Assembly: GCA_023445445.1 (NCBI GenBank)
Contig: JAEXLD010000017.1
Location: forward strand, 15,737-79,736
Direction: 5' to 3'
Source of the DNA: Bacillota bacterium
Lineage (GTDB): Bacteria; Bacillota; Clostridia; Clostridiales; Clostridiaceae
DNA length: 64,000 nt
Shown here: in pieces, positions 1-8,210 of the stretch
Layout of the letters: every line of letters begins with the position of its first letter
Position numbering within the stretch: the stretch's first letter is position 1
Position numbers and translations under genes: made by a program
Notes under the pieces: generated by a model
Databases searched by the model: none
What the model was told of the DNA's origin: nothing
Seen by the model: only the letters and a program-made list of their open reading frames with translations

Positions 1-577
1 TTTTTATCTCATCAATTAATTCAATAGCATTTTTCCCCGTTGCTGGATCTAAGCTTGCCAATGGTTCATCAAATAATAGAATATCTACATCACCAACCAT
101 AGCTCCTGCTAAAGTTACACGTTGCTTTTGCCCACCAGATAAGCTATAAGGTGCTAATTCTAAATGATTATCTATATCAACAATCTTAGAAGTTATTTTT
201 ACTTTTTCCTTCATTTCATCTTGCTCAACACAATCATTTTCTAACTTAAAAGCAATATCCTCTGCTACAGTTAATCCAATAAATTGACTATCTGGATCTT
301 GAAGAACTGTACCAACTGAATTTGATAATTCAAAAATGCTCATATCTCTTGTTTCTTTTCCATTTATTTTTAAACTTCCTGAAATATTCCCTTTATATGA
401 AAATGGTATTAATCCATTTATACAATTTGAAATTGTGCTTTTTCCTGATCCAGAGGGTCCAACAATAAGAACTTTTTCACCTTCATATATAGTTAAGTTT
501 ATATTATTTAATGTTGGCTTTGCTTGAGCTCTGTATTGGAAAGTAAAATTTTTGAACTCAATAACAGGTTTTTTCAT
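1..577 (-). CDS. ECF transporter ATP-binding subunit, partial (3' end outside window)
   Basis: ABC ATPase of an energy-coupling-factor vitamin/nutrient importer, acting at the cytoplasmic face of the membrane. The first ~192 residues are present. They show a Walker A motif (GPSGSGKST, about residue 40), a Q-loop (LQDPDSQF), an LSGGQKQR signature and a Walker B ending LLFDEP with LASLDP behind it. The DPDSQF Q-loop and overall pattern fit the EcfA/CbiO/YkoD group. The gene runs off the left edge, so I cannot tell whether it is a single-domain EcfA or a two-domain YkoD-type ATPase. The start is ATG at 577 with a GGGAG ribosome site just upstream. It follows an S component (765-1316), from which a terminator hairpin separates it, so it may have its own promoter or depend on read-through. 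Confidence 0.9.
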   Translation of the reverse strand, partial: MKKPVIEFKNFTFQYRAQAKPTLNNINLTIYEGEKVLIVGPSGSGKSTISNCINGLIPFSYKGNISGSLKINGKETRDMSIFELSNSVGTVLQDPDSQFIGLTVAEDIAFKLENDCVEQDEMKEKVKITSKIVDIDNHLELAPYSLSGGQKQRVTLAGAMVGDVDILLFDEPLASLDPATGKNAIELIDEIK

Positions 578-723
578 AGCAAATCTCCCTTTACAATTAA
601 AATATAATATTAAAGATTTTATCTCCGACTTTAAATATTACTATATTTTCTTCAATATGTATACAAAAAAATCATATATATTATATGTAATTAATACATT
701 TTATTTATATATCTAAAAATAAA

Positions 724-755
724 AAATACCAGAAACCTAAAGTCTCCAGTATTTT
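724..755 (-). terminator. Intrinsic terminator after the ECF S component
   Basis: On the minus strand a 12-bp stem containing three G-U pairs (AATACTGGAGAC with GTTTCTGGTATT) is followed by TTTTTT. It lies between the S-component stop at 765 and the ATPase start at 577. It therefore probably sets the ratio of S component to ATPase or separates two transcripts. Confidence 0.7.
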
Positions 756-764
756 AATTGGGTA

Positions 765-1316
765 TTATTCCCTATCTAAACTTCCTTTTTTAACTCTAGT
801 TTTTGAATAAGTATTAATTAAAAAAGTTCCTAATAATCCAACTGTAATAGAATTAGAAATAGCAGCTATTATACCTTGTAAATAAACCTTATTAACTGGC
901 TCTGCATAAATAATAATATCTAGTGTAGGTGCAATTATAATCCATGAAATAACATTAGCAGCTACTTGATAAATATTAAATATAATAATTTCTTTCTTTT
1001 GAAATTCTCCTTCATTAACCTTTAGCTTATTCCATGCTAATCCAAGTATTAAACCTACTCCTGCAGAAGCTATAACCCAACTAAACCAAGGTGAACCATA
1101 GAATACTAAATCCTTTAATGCGTGACCTATAAATCCTATAGATAAACCTGCTATTGGTCCATATAAAGCTGCCATTAAAGCTAAGAATGCGTAACTTGTT
1201 TCAATATTAGTATTTGGTATTCCTGATGGAATAGAACCAAAACGTCCTAATATCATAAATACTGCTGCTCCTATTCCTATTGCTACTATAGTTTTAATAG
1301 ATAAATTCTTTTTCAT
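765..1316 (-). CDS. ECF transporter S component, UPF0397 family
   Basis: Integral membrane substrate-binding (S) subunit of an ECF importer, 183 aa, the usual size. It has about five to six hydrophobic segments and the N-terminal pattern of small residues (TIVAIGIGAAVFMILGRF) typical of S components that pack on the T subunit. The segment from PSGIPNTNIETSYAFLALMAALYGP to GHALKDLVFYG matches the UPF0397 family as I know it. The start is ATG with a GGAGG site. It lies 44 bp after the SAM hydrolase gene and before an ECF ATPase. The substrate is unknown. Linkage to an enzyme that releases adenosine and methionine suggests, as inference only, a compound of that salvage route. No T-component gene is visible in the window. 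Confidence 0.85.
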   Translation of the reverse strand: MKKNLSIKTIVAIGIGAAVFMILGRFGSIPSGIPNTNIETSYAFLALMAALYGPIAGLSIGFIGHALKDLVFYGSPWFSWVIASAGVGLILGLAWNKLKVNEGEFQKKEIIIFNIYQVAANVISWIIIAPTLDIIIYAEPVNKVYLQGIIAAISNSITVGLLGTFLINTYSKTRVKKGSLDRE

Positions 1317-1360
1317 TATAATTCCTCCATATAATAGTACTATCAGTGCTATAATTTTTT

Positions 1361-2218
1361 TTATTCATATACTAATCTTGGAGCTTTTCTTATAGATATC
1401 ATCCAATTTGTACCTGTTTGTATATTGTAAGCCTTTGAGAAAGAACCTTGATTTATAGCAACTGCTAGGTTATCTAATGAATTAACATATACTAAAGTTT
1501 CTCCCACATGAACATCAGCAAAAGATTTAGCATATACCATTATATTTCTATAAACTTCTCTCTTGTTATTCTTAATAGATACTTCAACTTTATCTCCATA
1601 ATTAATACCTAAGCTTACAAATAATTCTCTTGATATATTAGTCCATAGGCTACCAAATCTTACATCTAAAACATCAATAGATCCAGTAACAACATCATTT
1701 TCCTTGCATGCTTCAACTACTGGAAGTTCTACAACCTCTTCTACTGGTATTTCTGGTCCAACTTGTTCAAAAGTTATAACACCAGCTGCCAGTCTCGCAC
1801 CTGTATATGCATATATATCTCTTCCATGGAAAGTATACGATGCTCCTGAATTAGGTAATCTATTAATAGTTTCATCGATTTCTCTAGCTTCTACAATTCC
1901 ACACATACGCTTAATATGAGTAAGAGTTCCATTATCAGGAGTAATTATATACTGACCTGTAGCAGTTTTAACACCTATACTCTTTCTATTAGAACCTACT
2001 CCCGGATCTACTACTGATACAAATACAGTGTCCTTTGGCCAATATACTGTAGTTTGAATTAATCTATATGAAGCTTCCCATATGTTATATTGTGGTATTT
2101 CATGAGTTAAATCAAATAATTGTAAAGACTTATCTACTGAGTATGCCACCCCATACATAGCACTTACTGCTCCATCTACTATTCCAAAATCTGATTGAAA
2201 AACTAATGCATTTTTCAT
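1361..2218 (-). CDS. S-adenosyl-L-methionine hydrolase (adenosine-forming), DUF62 family
   Basis: The predicted reaction is hydrolysis of SAM to adenosine and methionine, in the cytoplasm. The family (SAM hydroxide adenosyltransferases, related to fluorinase and chlorinase) uses an Asp-Arg-His set. Here D71 and R78 lie in VVDPGVGSNRK and H131 in FHGRDIYA, with the family's seven-residue Asp-Arg spacing. The N-terminal QSDFG and ITPDNG are also family motifs. The length of 285 aa is normal, with an N-terminal catalytic domain and a C-terminal beta-barrel-like domain. The start is ATG behind AAAGGAGGAG. It heads a probable operon with the UPF0397 S component. A promoter at 2252-2279 fits. The halogenases carry extra loop insertions that I do not see, so hydrolase is preferred. 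Confidence 0.88.
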   Translation of the reverse strand: MKNALVFQSDFGIVDGAVSAMYGVAYSVDKSLQLFDLTHEIPQYNIWEASYRLIQTTVYWPKDTVFVSVVDPGVGSNRKSIGVKTATGQYIITPDNGTLTHIKRMCGIVEAREIDETINRLPNSGASYTFHGRDIYAYTGARLAAGVITFEQVGPEIPVEEVVELPVVEACKENDVVTGSIDVLDVRFGSLWTNISRELFVSLGINYGDKVEVSIKNNKREVYRNIMVYAKSFADVHVGETLVYVNSLDNLAVAINQGSFSKAYNIQTGTNWMISIRKAPRLVYE

Positions 2219-2251
2219 TTAATCTCCTCCTTTGTTCAAATACATTAAAAG

Positions 2252-2279
2252 TATATAATGCGAATAATGATAAAGTCAA
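2252..2279 (-). promoter_or_regulatory. Promoter for SAM hydrolase / ECF S-component operon
   Basis: On the minus strand, TTGACT (2279-2274), a 16-bp spacer and TATATA (2257-2252) resemble a SigA promoter about 35 bp before the start codon. The short leader leaves no room for a SAM riboswitch. Confidence 0.5.
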
Positions 2280-2350
2280 TACATTTTTTATTCGTAACTA
2301 TAACTATATTTAAACAATAATTATATAAATTTCTTATTTAAATAAATAAA

Positions 2351-2394
2351 GGATAGTAAATTATACTAATAAAAATTAGCTTAATTTACTATCC
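2351..2394 (-). terminator. Intrinsic terminator after the EEP phosphoesterase gene
   Basis: A perfect 13-bp stem (GGATAGTAAATTA with TAATTTACTATCC) is followed on the minus strand by TTTATTTATTT. It lies directly at the stop codon of the gene at 2398-3177. Confidence 0.75.
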
Positions 2395-2397
2395 TTA

Positions 2398-3177
2398 TCA
2401 ATCTATAATTTCTAATTCAGCACTTACAGGATAATGATCAGAAGGATATTTTCCCTTCTTGTTATAATATATTATTTCACTTTTTCTAACATTAAATTCT
2501 TCTGTAACAAAAATATAATCAATATGAAGGCCTTTTTTAGTTCCTTTAAACTTACTTAAAGTAGACATAGAATATATTTCTTTTTTATTTTCTTGAACTG
2601 TTATAAATTTTTTTGAACAATATTTACCTTCTGAAAATTCTTTAATAGCCCTACTATTAGGACTAGCATTAAAATCTCCCATTAATATGGCTGGATAATC
2701 ATCTGTTTCATGTTTACTTTCCATATACTCACATATTTTCCTTAATCCATACTCTCTTGCTTTAGAGAATAAAAAATCCAAATGAGTATTATATACTCTA
2801 ATTATATTTCCATTATCTAATTCTATTAAAGCAGTAGTACAAATTCTAGGAAATACAGAATACCAAATAGCACTTCCTATTTTATCTGGCTTATCTGATA
2901 ACCAAAAAGTATTATAGTCTAAAATCCTATGTTTTGTAGAAACTAAAATATCATTTCTTTCTATAAAGTACTTTTTACTTCTTGGAGCCCCTACAAAATT
3001 ATAATTAGATATTTCTGAAGTTAGATCTTTAAACATTTTATTATTTAATTCTTGAACTCCAATTATATCAAAATCATTATTATTTATAATTTCATATACT
3101 ATTTCTTTTCTTTTATTCCACCTATTATTAATGTCTAATGGAAAATCTGTCCTTAAATTAAAGGTCATTACCTTCAT
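2398..3177 (-). CDS. Endonuclease/exonuclease/phosphatase (EEP) family protein
   Basis: 259-aa protein of the DNase I/exonuclease III/sphingomyelinase fold. Family motifs are visible: MTFNLR at the N-terminus (metal-ligand Asn), IIGVQE (catalytic Glu), NTHLD, LMGDFNASP (Asp/Asn) and a C-terminal SDHYPVSAEL with the catalytic His. There is no signal peptide or membrane segment, so it is cytoplasmic, unlike secreted sphingomyelinase toxins. Substrate cannot be told from sequence: phosphodiester nucleic acids, sugar phosphates and nucleotide derivatives are all possible. The start is ATG with AAGGT seven bases upstream. It follows the pdxY/S-component pair by 26 bp and could share their transcript. 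It ends at a strong terminator. Confidence 0.85.
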   Translation of the reverse strand: MKVMTFNLRTDFPLDINNRWNKRKEIVYEIINNNDFDIIGVQELNNKMFKDLTSEISNYNFVGAPRSKKYFIERNDILVSTKHRILDYNTFWLSDKPDKIGSAIWYSVFPRICTTALIELDNGNIIRVYNTHLDFLFSKAREYGLRKICEYMESKHETDDYPAILMGDFNASPNSRAIKEFSEGKYCSKKFITVQENKKEIYSMSTLSKFKGTKKGLHIDYIFVTEEFNVRKSEIIYYNKKGKYPSDHYPVSAELEIID

Positions 3178-3203
3178 AAAGATTACCTTCTTTTTTATAA
3201 CAA

Positions 3204-3728
3204 CTATTTTACAGAAGCATGTGAAATTTTCTCTCTAAATTTTATCTTATCTAAAGAGTATCCAGCTACTATAAATATTATACCACTTACTAAGGGTTGT
3301 ATTAATTCTAAATATAATGTTGCAAGTGGAGCAATAAAGTTTCCTGAAATAATAGCTCCTGCTAAATAGTATCCAAAGCATCCAACAAATCCTGCAATAA
3401 ATACAGCTAAAATATTTCGTCTACAAATTATACTATCATCTTTAGAAGTAAAAAATAATACCATTGTAGGTTTAATAATTATTGTTGGTATAACCCAAAG
3501 GATACCACCTGTTAAAGTATCTGCAAGCCCTGCACCTAGTCCTGCTGCCACCATTGCATAGGGTGTAGGTAAAAGTACTGCAGCTAAATATATAAGTGTA
3601 TCTCCTAAATGAATGTATCCACCATTAAATCCTGTTGGTATATGAAATAAAAAAGCAATAGTTATGCATATCATAGCTGCAAAAAGTGCTGTTAATACTA
3701 TATTTTTAGTTTTATTACTTGTACTCAT
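3204..3728 (-). CDS. ECF transporter S component, probably for vitamin B6
   Basis: 174-aa integral membrane protein with about six hydrophobic segments. The motif NGGYIHLGDTLIYLAAVLLP and the following GAGLADTLTGG are typical of ECF S components. Its start overlaps the end of pdxY by 14 bp, so the two are translationally coupled. From that linkage to pyridoxal/pyridoxamine kinase I infer import of pyridoxine, pyridoxal or pyridoxamine, trapped by phosphorylation. It resembles the PdxU-type and TIGR04002-type S components. The shared EcfA/EcfT energising module would be elsewhere; the ATPase at 1-577 belongs to another locus. Specificity is inference from context. Confidence 0.78.
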   Translation of the reverse strand: MSTSNKTKNIVLTALFAAMICITIAFLFHIPTGFNGGYIHLGDTLIYLAAVLLPTPYAMVAAGLGAGLADTLTGGILWVIPTIIIKPTMVLFFTSKDDSIICRRNILAVFIAGFVGCFGYYLAGAIISGNFIAPLATLYLELIQPLVSGIIFIVAGYSLDKIKFREKISHASVK

Positions 3729-4554
3729 TTATTAAAATCAACTCCTTTAAAAATAACTCAAACATAATTCCCTCTTTTGGATTAGTATTAAACTTAGATG
3801 TAAATTTAATAGTCCTATCTATAAAGTCAGTTGCATTTTTAATTGAATAATTTAAATCATGGCCATTTAAAAGTAACCCTATAATTATTGAAGTAAAAAT
3901 ATCACCTGTTCCACTATAAGATTCATTATTATAATCTGTTTCAACAATAAAGTATTTGTCTACCTCTCTATCATAAGCATAATTATAAATTTTATTTCCT
4001 CTGATAATACCAGTAATAATTACTTGCTTAGGTCCCATATTAGATATTTCTCTAGCCATCATCTTTACTTTTTCATCACTAGTTTCATATTTATCATATA
4101 CCTCACCTGTTAAAATGCAAGCTTCAGTTAAATTAGGTGTAACTAAGTTTGCTATAGAAACTAACCATTTCATCTTCTTACACATTTCTTCAGTAAATGT
4201 ATCATATAAAACTCCGTTATCACCCATAACAGGATCAACAATAATTATTGCATCTTCTTTTTCTTTAACAAAATCTAATACTATATCTATTTGTTTTTCT
4301 GATCCTAAAAATCCACTATAAATACAATCAAATCTAATCCCTAATTCATCCCAAGTTTCTTTATATTTAATCATTTCATCAGTAATGTCTAGAAAAGTAA
4401 ACTTCTCAAATTCTGTTTGAGAAGATAATACTGCTGTTGGAAAGGGGCAACATTGAACTCCTAATGCAGATAAAACCGGTATTGCTGCTGTTAAGGAGCA
4501 CCTTCCTATTCCTGATAAATCGTTTATTGTTGCTACTTTTTTAACTCCATTCAT
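3715..4554 (-). CDS. pdxY: Pyridoxal/pyridoxamine kinase PdxY-like
   Basis: Ribokinase-superfamily kinase, 279 aa, that phosphorylates B6 vitamers at the 5'-hydroxyl with ATP in the cytoplasm (salvage route to PLP). The N-terminal GVKKVATINDLSGIGRCSLTAA segment, VDPVMGDNG, TPNLTEA and the C-terminal GTGDIF (anion hole and catalytic Asp) are characteristic. The GRCSLT motif is the pattern of PdxY and clostridial PdxK-like enzymes rather than ThiD. The start is ATG behind AGGTG. It is the first gene of an operon with an ECF S component. The promoter at 4587-4615 abuts a perfect palindrome at 4615-4630, suggesting control by a dimeric regulator. Confidence 0.88.
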   Translation of the reverse strand: MNGVKKVATINDLSGIGRCSLTAAIPVLSALGVQCCPFPTAVLSSQTEFEKFTFLDITDEMIKYKETWDELGIRFDCIYSGFLGSEKQIDIVLDFVKEKEDAIIIVDPVMGDNGVLYDTFTEEMCKKMKWLVSIANLVTPNLTEACILTGEVYDKYETSDEKVKMMAREISNMGPKQVIITGIIRGNKIYNYAYDREVDKYFIVETDYNNESYSGTGDIFTSIIIGLLLNGHDLNYSIKNATDFIDRTIKFTSKFNTNPKEGIMFELFLKELILINEYK

Positions 4555-4586
4555 AAGTGCACCTACTTCTAAAAGTTATTTACTTT

Positions 4587-4615
4587 ATAATAATCCAATA
4601 TTTCCATTTTGTCTA
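4587..4615 (-). promoter_or_regulatory. Promoter for the pdxY operon
   Basis: On the minus strand, TAGACA (4615-4610), 17 bp and TATTAT (4592-4587). The -35 box touches the palindrome at 4615-4630, an arrangement often seen with activators that bind next to RNA polymerase. Confidence 0.5.
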
Positions 4616-4630
4616 TTGTATCGATACAAT
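4615..4630. promoter_or_regulatory. Perfect 16-bp palindrome (operator candidate) upstream of pdxY
   Basis: ATTGTATCGATACAAT is a perfect inverted repeat located just upstream of the -35 box of the pdxY promoter. A B6-responsive GntR/MocR-type regulator (PdxR) is one possibility, but no such regulator lies next to it. It is intergenic between htpG (3' end) and pdxY (5' end). Confidence 0.55.
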
Positions 4631-4645
4631 GTAAAAAACAAAAAA

Positions 4646-4718
4646 ATCCCCTTCATAGTAAACAAATATTTAACCTAATTGCAAAGGTCTTTTTTATATT
4701 TATCTACAATAAGGGAAT
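4646..4718 (-). terminator. Probable branched terminator after htpG
   Basis: On the minus strand, ATTCCCTT pairs with AAGGGGAT (one G-U pair) and is followed by a run of seven T. A smaller stem (ACCT with AGGT) sits inside the loop. The loop is long, so strength is uncertain. Confidence 0.45.
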
Positions 4719-4765
4719 TATACTGTTAGGAATTTTTTTATTTAAGAAATCTAAAATAGTATAAC

Positions 4766-6622
4766 TTATAATCCAATAACCATATTTAGTAATTTATTGC
4801 TTCTATCTATGAAGTTATCCATTTCTTCTGAAGATAATTCTTTGTTAGATAATAAGGCAATATCTAGTATATAGTTACATATTAAATTTACTTTTTCTTC
4901 TTTTCCTTCTAAATCAATTGAAGCTATTTTCTTAATAATTGGGTTATTATTATTAATAATTAAAGTTTTTTCTTCTTTAAACATATCTGGTATATCCATA
5001 CCACCAAACATCTTACTCATTTCAATCATTCTTCTTGACTGTTCTGAGACTAATATCATAGCTGGAGTTTCAGAATTTTTTAAGCTTTCTACTTTAACTT
5101 CTTTTACTCCATTAGAAATAACTTTATTAAATAGTTTTGTTATTTTTTCATTTAAGTCCTTTAAATCTTCTGTTTCACTATTCTTTAATGTTTCTGATAT
5201 ATCAGAGTCTATTCTTGCAAATGTAACCCCTGTTTCCTTAGCTTCTAAAAAACTTATAAAATGATTATCTAGTGAACAATCTAATACTAACGCATCTAAG
5301 TTTGCTTCCTTAAACATTTTAATATATTGTGATTGTTGCTTCTCATCAGTTACATAAAAGACTTTATTTTCATGCTTTTCTTTATTTTCTTCAAGGTATT
5401 CCTTTAAAGTAATATATTCACCATTTAGTCTTTTAAATATAATAATATCTTTAATTTTTTCATAAAAGCTTTCATCTCTTAAACAACCATACTTAATAAA
5501 TATTTGTATATCCTTCCAGAAACCATTAAAGTTCTCTCTTTCATTCTTATAAAGACTTACTAATTTATCTGCTACTTTTTTAACTATATGTTTAGAAATT
5601 TTAATAACATCTTTATCCTTTTGAAGGAAGCTTCTAGAAACATTTAAAGGTAAATCTGGACAATCAATTGTTCCCTTTAATAAAAGTAAAAATTCTGGTA
5701 TAACTTCTTTTATATTGTCAGCTACAAAAACTTGATTGTTGTATAGCTTAACTTGACCTTCTGTTGCTTCTAATTCATGTTTTAATTTAGGAAAATATAA
5801 TATTCCCTTTAAATTAAATGGATAATCTACATTTAAATGAATCCAAAATAAAGGATCATTATAATCCATAAATACCTTTTTATAAAAGTCTTTGTATTCT
5901 TCATCTGTACAATCCTTTGGTGCCTTCATCCAAAGTGGAGTAATATCATTTAGAGGTTTTAAATCCTCTTCTTTTACTTCTTTACCATCTTCTTCTAAAT
6001 ATATTTCTATTGGTAAGAAAGAACAATATTTTTCTATAATTTCTCTAACCTTATATACTTCTAAGAACTCTTTGCTATCCTCATCTATAAATAAAGTTAT
6101 AGTAGTTCCTCTTTCCTTTCTATCTTCAGATGGGTATATTTCATATTCAGTTCCACCATCACAAACCCAAGTCACAGCTTCTGCTCCTTCTAAATATGAT
6201 AATGTATCAATTTGAACTCTTTTTGATACCATAAATGCAGAATAAAAACCTAAACCAAAGTGTCCTATTATATCCTTATCTTCATTCATTTTATCCTTGT
6301 ACTTATTAATAAAATCCTCTGCTCCAGAAAAAGCAACTTGATTGATATACTTTTTCACTTCTTCATCAGTCATACCAATCCCATTATCTATAAACTTTAG
6401 AGTTCCATTTTCTTTATTAACTGAAACTAAGATTTTATATTTTTCATCTTCATTTACTTTTGCTTCCCCTAAGGTACTTAATCTTTTTAATTTACTTATT
6501 GCATCGCATCCATTACTAATAAGCTCCCTAATAAAAATGTCCTTATCAGAATATAACCATTTCTTTATAATAGGGAAAATATTTTCAGTATGAATTGATA
6601 TATTTCCTTTATTTCTCTCCAT
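4766..6622 (-). CDS. htpG: Molecular chaperone HtpG (bacterial Hsp90)
   Basis: Cytosolic ATP-dependent chaperone, 618 aa, full length for HtpG. The N-terminal GHKL ATPase domain shows SNGCDAISKL (Mg-ligand Asn), FIDNGIGMTDEEV and GHFGLGFYSAFMV (ATP lid and G motifs). The middle domain holds the PLNVSRSFLQ motif with the catalytic-loop Arg. The C-terminal dimerisation domain is present and ends without the eukaryotic MEEVD tail, as expected for bacteria. The start is ATG behind GAGGAGGG. A good SigA promoter lies at 6649-6677, so it is transcribed alone. No CIRCE element (HrcA operator) is visible in the 137-bp upstream gap. Confidence 0.97.
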   Translation of the reverse strand: MERNKGNISIHTENIFPIIKKWLYSDKDIFIRELISNGCDAISKLKRLSTLGEAKVNEDEKYKILVSVNKENGTLKFIDNGIGMTDEEVKKYINQVAFSGAEDFINKYKDKMNEDKDIIGHFGLGFYSAFMVSKRVQIDTLSYLEGAEAVTWVCDGGTEYEIYPSEDRKERGTTITLFIDEDSKEFLEVYKVREIIEKYCSFLPIEIYLEEDGKEVKEEDLKPLNDITPLWMKAPKDCTDEEYKDFYKKVFMDYNDPLFWIHLNVDYPFNLKGILYFPKLKHELEATEGQVKLYNNQVFVADNIKEVIPEFLLLLKGTIDCPDLPLNVSRSFLQKDKDVIKISKHIVKKVADKLVSLYKNERENFNGFWKDIQIFIKYGCLRDESFYEKIKDIIIFKRLNGEYITLKEYLEENKEKHENKVFYVTDEKQQSQYIKMFKEANLDALVLDCSLDNHFISFLEAKETGVTFARIDSDISETLKNSETEDLKDLNEKITKLFNKVISNGVKEVKVESLKNSETPAMILVSEQSRRMIEMSKMFGGMDIPDMFKEEKTLIINNNNPIIKKIASIDLEGKEEKVNLICNYILDIALLSNKELSSEEMDNFIDRSNKLLNMVIGL

Positions 6623-6648
6623 TAAAATCCCTCCTCTTACAACAAAAT

Positions 6649-6677
6649 ATTTTATTTAAATAAATATTATATGTCAA
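6649..6677 (-). promoter_or_regulatory. SigA-type promoter for htpG
   Basis: On the minus strand, TTGACA (6677-6672), exactly 17 bp and TAAAAT (6654-6649), about 30 bp before the htpG start codon. Confidence 0.65.
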
Positions 6678-6759
6678 TATTTACTATAATTCATTTTATC
6701 CTTATTTTGGTTTTTATCTTAAAATATATAAACAAATATCATCATATTAAAGTAAAGCT

Positions 6760-8172
6760 TTAAATCTCTATTATTTCAATATTTTTATTTTCTATTCCAA
6801 TTACCCTTAAGTTATTTCTTAAATATTCTTCTATTAACTCCTTTACTTCTATAGTAATAATTTCTCCAGGACAAACTATTGGAATTCCTGGTGGATATGG
6901 AGTTATAAAGTTTTTAGATATTTTACCTATAGACTCATTAAAAGGTACTTTCTTATAATTTAAATTAAGTACTTCAAAAGGTTCTAAAACTTTTGCTGGT
7001 AATATACTTTCATATATATAATTTCTTTCTACTGAAGCTATATCATTCATATCTAATTCTTTTATTGCAAAATAAAGCTTTTCAAAATCATTAATACAAT
7101 TACAAGGTGATAAAATTAATATTAAACCCTTAGAAAAGCTCATTTCTGACTGAATCTTTTTTTCTTTTAAGTAGTCTAAAAGCTTATGTCCACTATATCC
7201 ATTCTCTAAAGTAACTAAATATCTACTTTTATCTACTTTATAATTTTCATCTATTTTGATATTACTTACTATATTAATTTTATTAAGAGAGTTTATTTTT
7301 TTCTTCCAAAATTCTGCTCTTTCAATAAGATTATTATAATCCTCTTCCCCATAATTATCCAAGTAATATCTTCCATAATCTAAAGATGCCATAATTAAAT
7401 AGGATGGTGATGTAGTCATAAAAGCTTTTATATAAAAATCTATATTTTTATCATCACTATTTACTAATAAAAATCCTCCTTGAGTAAGGCTTGGCAAAGT
7501 CTTATGGGCACTTAATACTACATAATCTCCTAATTTAGCCATGGATTTAGGTAATTCTTTACTTATTCCAAAATGTGCACCATGAGCACTATCTATTATT
7601 ACTTTTAAATCCTTTTCCTTAAGTTCCCCTATTATTTCATCTATCTCATAATAAATGCCAAAATAATTTGGATTAGTTAATATAATACCCTTTGGATTTT
7701 TAGCATTATTAAGGGCTTTTAATATTTCTTCTTTCCTAGGAGGTAAAAATATACCTAAGTCTCTATCTATAACAGCCTCAATATAAACTACTTTCAATTT
7801 TCTTAAAATAAGAGCATTGTAAATAGATTTATGACAGTTTCTTTCTACTAATATCTCATCCCCTTCATTAAAGGCTGAAAATATTGATGCTAGATTTCCA
7901 CATGAGCTTCCATTTACAAGGAAATATGCTTTTTTAACTCCATAAGTCTTAGCTAAAAGATCCTGTGCATCTTTTATTACTCCCTCTGGACAATGTAAAT
8001 TATCTAGATTATCAACTTCTGTAATATCTAACTCCCCTAAAGCTTCTTTAAAACTTTTTCCTAAAGAATCTCTTAAAAATCCTTTGCCACTTTTATTACC
8101 AGGCATAGATAAAATTAAATTCTCTTCTTTATGGTATTTTAACAATTCTTCTAACAAAGGTGCTTTATTCAT
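6760..8172 (-). CDS. Orn/Lys/Arg decarboxylase family, PLP-dependent enzyme
   Basis: Fold-type I PLP enzyme of the prokaryotic ornithine/lysine/arginine decarboxylase family, 470 aa, close in size to Bacillus SpeA/YaaO (no N-terminal wing domain). The PLP lysine is in LSAHKTLPSLTQGG. The preceding VIIDSAHGAHFG holds the cofactor-binding Asp, and GSSCGN the phosphate-cup residues. The C-terminal PYPPGIPIVCPGE segment is a family hallmark. The substrate (Arg, Lys or Orn) is not resolved. The start is placed at ATG 8172 because a GGGAG site sits six bases upstream; an in-frame TTG at 8190 would put that site inside the gene. The M16 peptidase gene ends 38 bp upstream, so the two are likely co-transcribed. 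Confidence 0.85.
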   Translation of the reverse strand: MNKAPLLEELLKYHKEENLILSMPGNKSGKGFLRDSLGKSFKEALGELDITEVDNLDNLHCPEGVIKDAQDLLAKTYGVKKAYFLVNGSSCGNLASIFSAFNEGDEILVERNCHKSIYNALILRKLKVVYIEAVIDRDLGIFLPPRKEEILKALNNAKNPKGIILTNPNYFGIYYEIDEIIGELKEKDLKVIIDSAHGAHFGISKELPKSMAKLGDYVVLSAHKTLPSLTQGGFLLVNSDDKNIDFYIKAFMTTSPSYLIMASLDYGRYYLDNYGEEDYNNLIERAEFWKKKINSLNKINIVSNIKIDENYKVDKSRYLVTLENGYSGHKLLDYLKEKKIQSEMSFSKGLILILSPCNCINDFEKLYFAIKELDMNDIASVERNYIYESILPAKVLEPFEVLNLNYKKVPFNESIGKISKNFITPYPPGIPIVCPGEIITIEVKELIEEYLRNNLRVIGIENKNIEIIEI

Positions 8173-8210
8173 TAATATCTCCCTTTTCAATTTTAATATG
8201 GCCTAAGCTT

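Noticed and set aside
2219..2397. SAM riboswitch before the SAM hydrolase
   Set aside because: The promoter lies only about 35 bp from the start codon, leaving no space for an aptamer.
2398..3177. Secreted sphingomyelinase/phospholipase toxin
   Set aside because: The EEP fold fits, but the protein has no signal peptide and lies beside vitamin-salvage genes.
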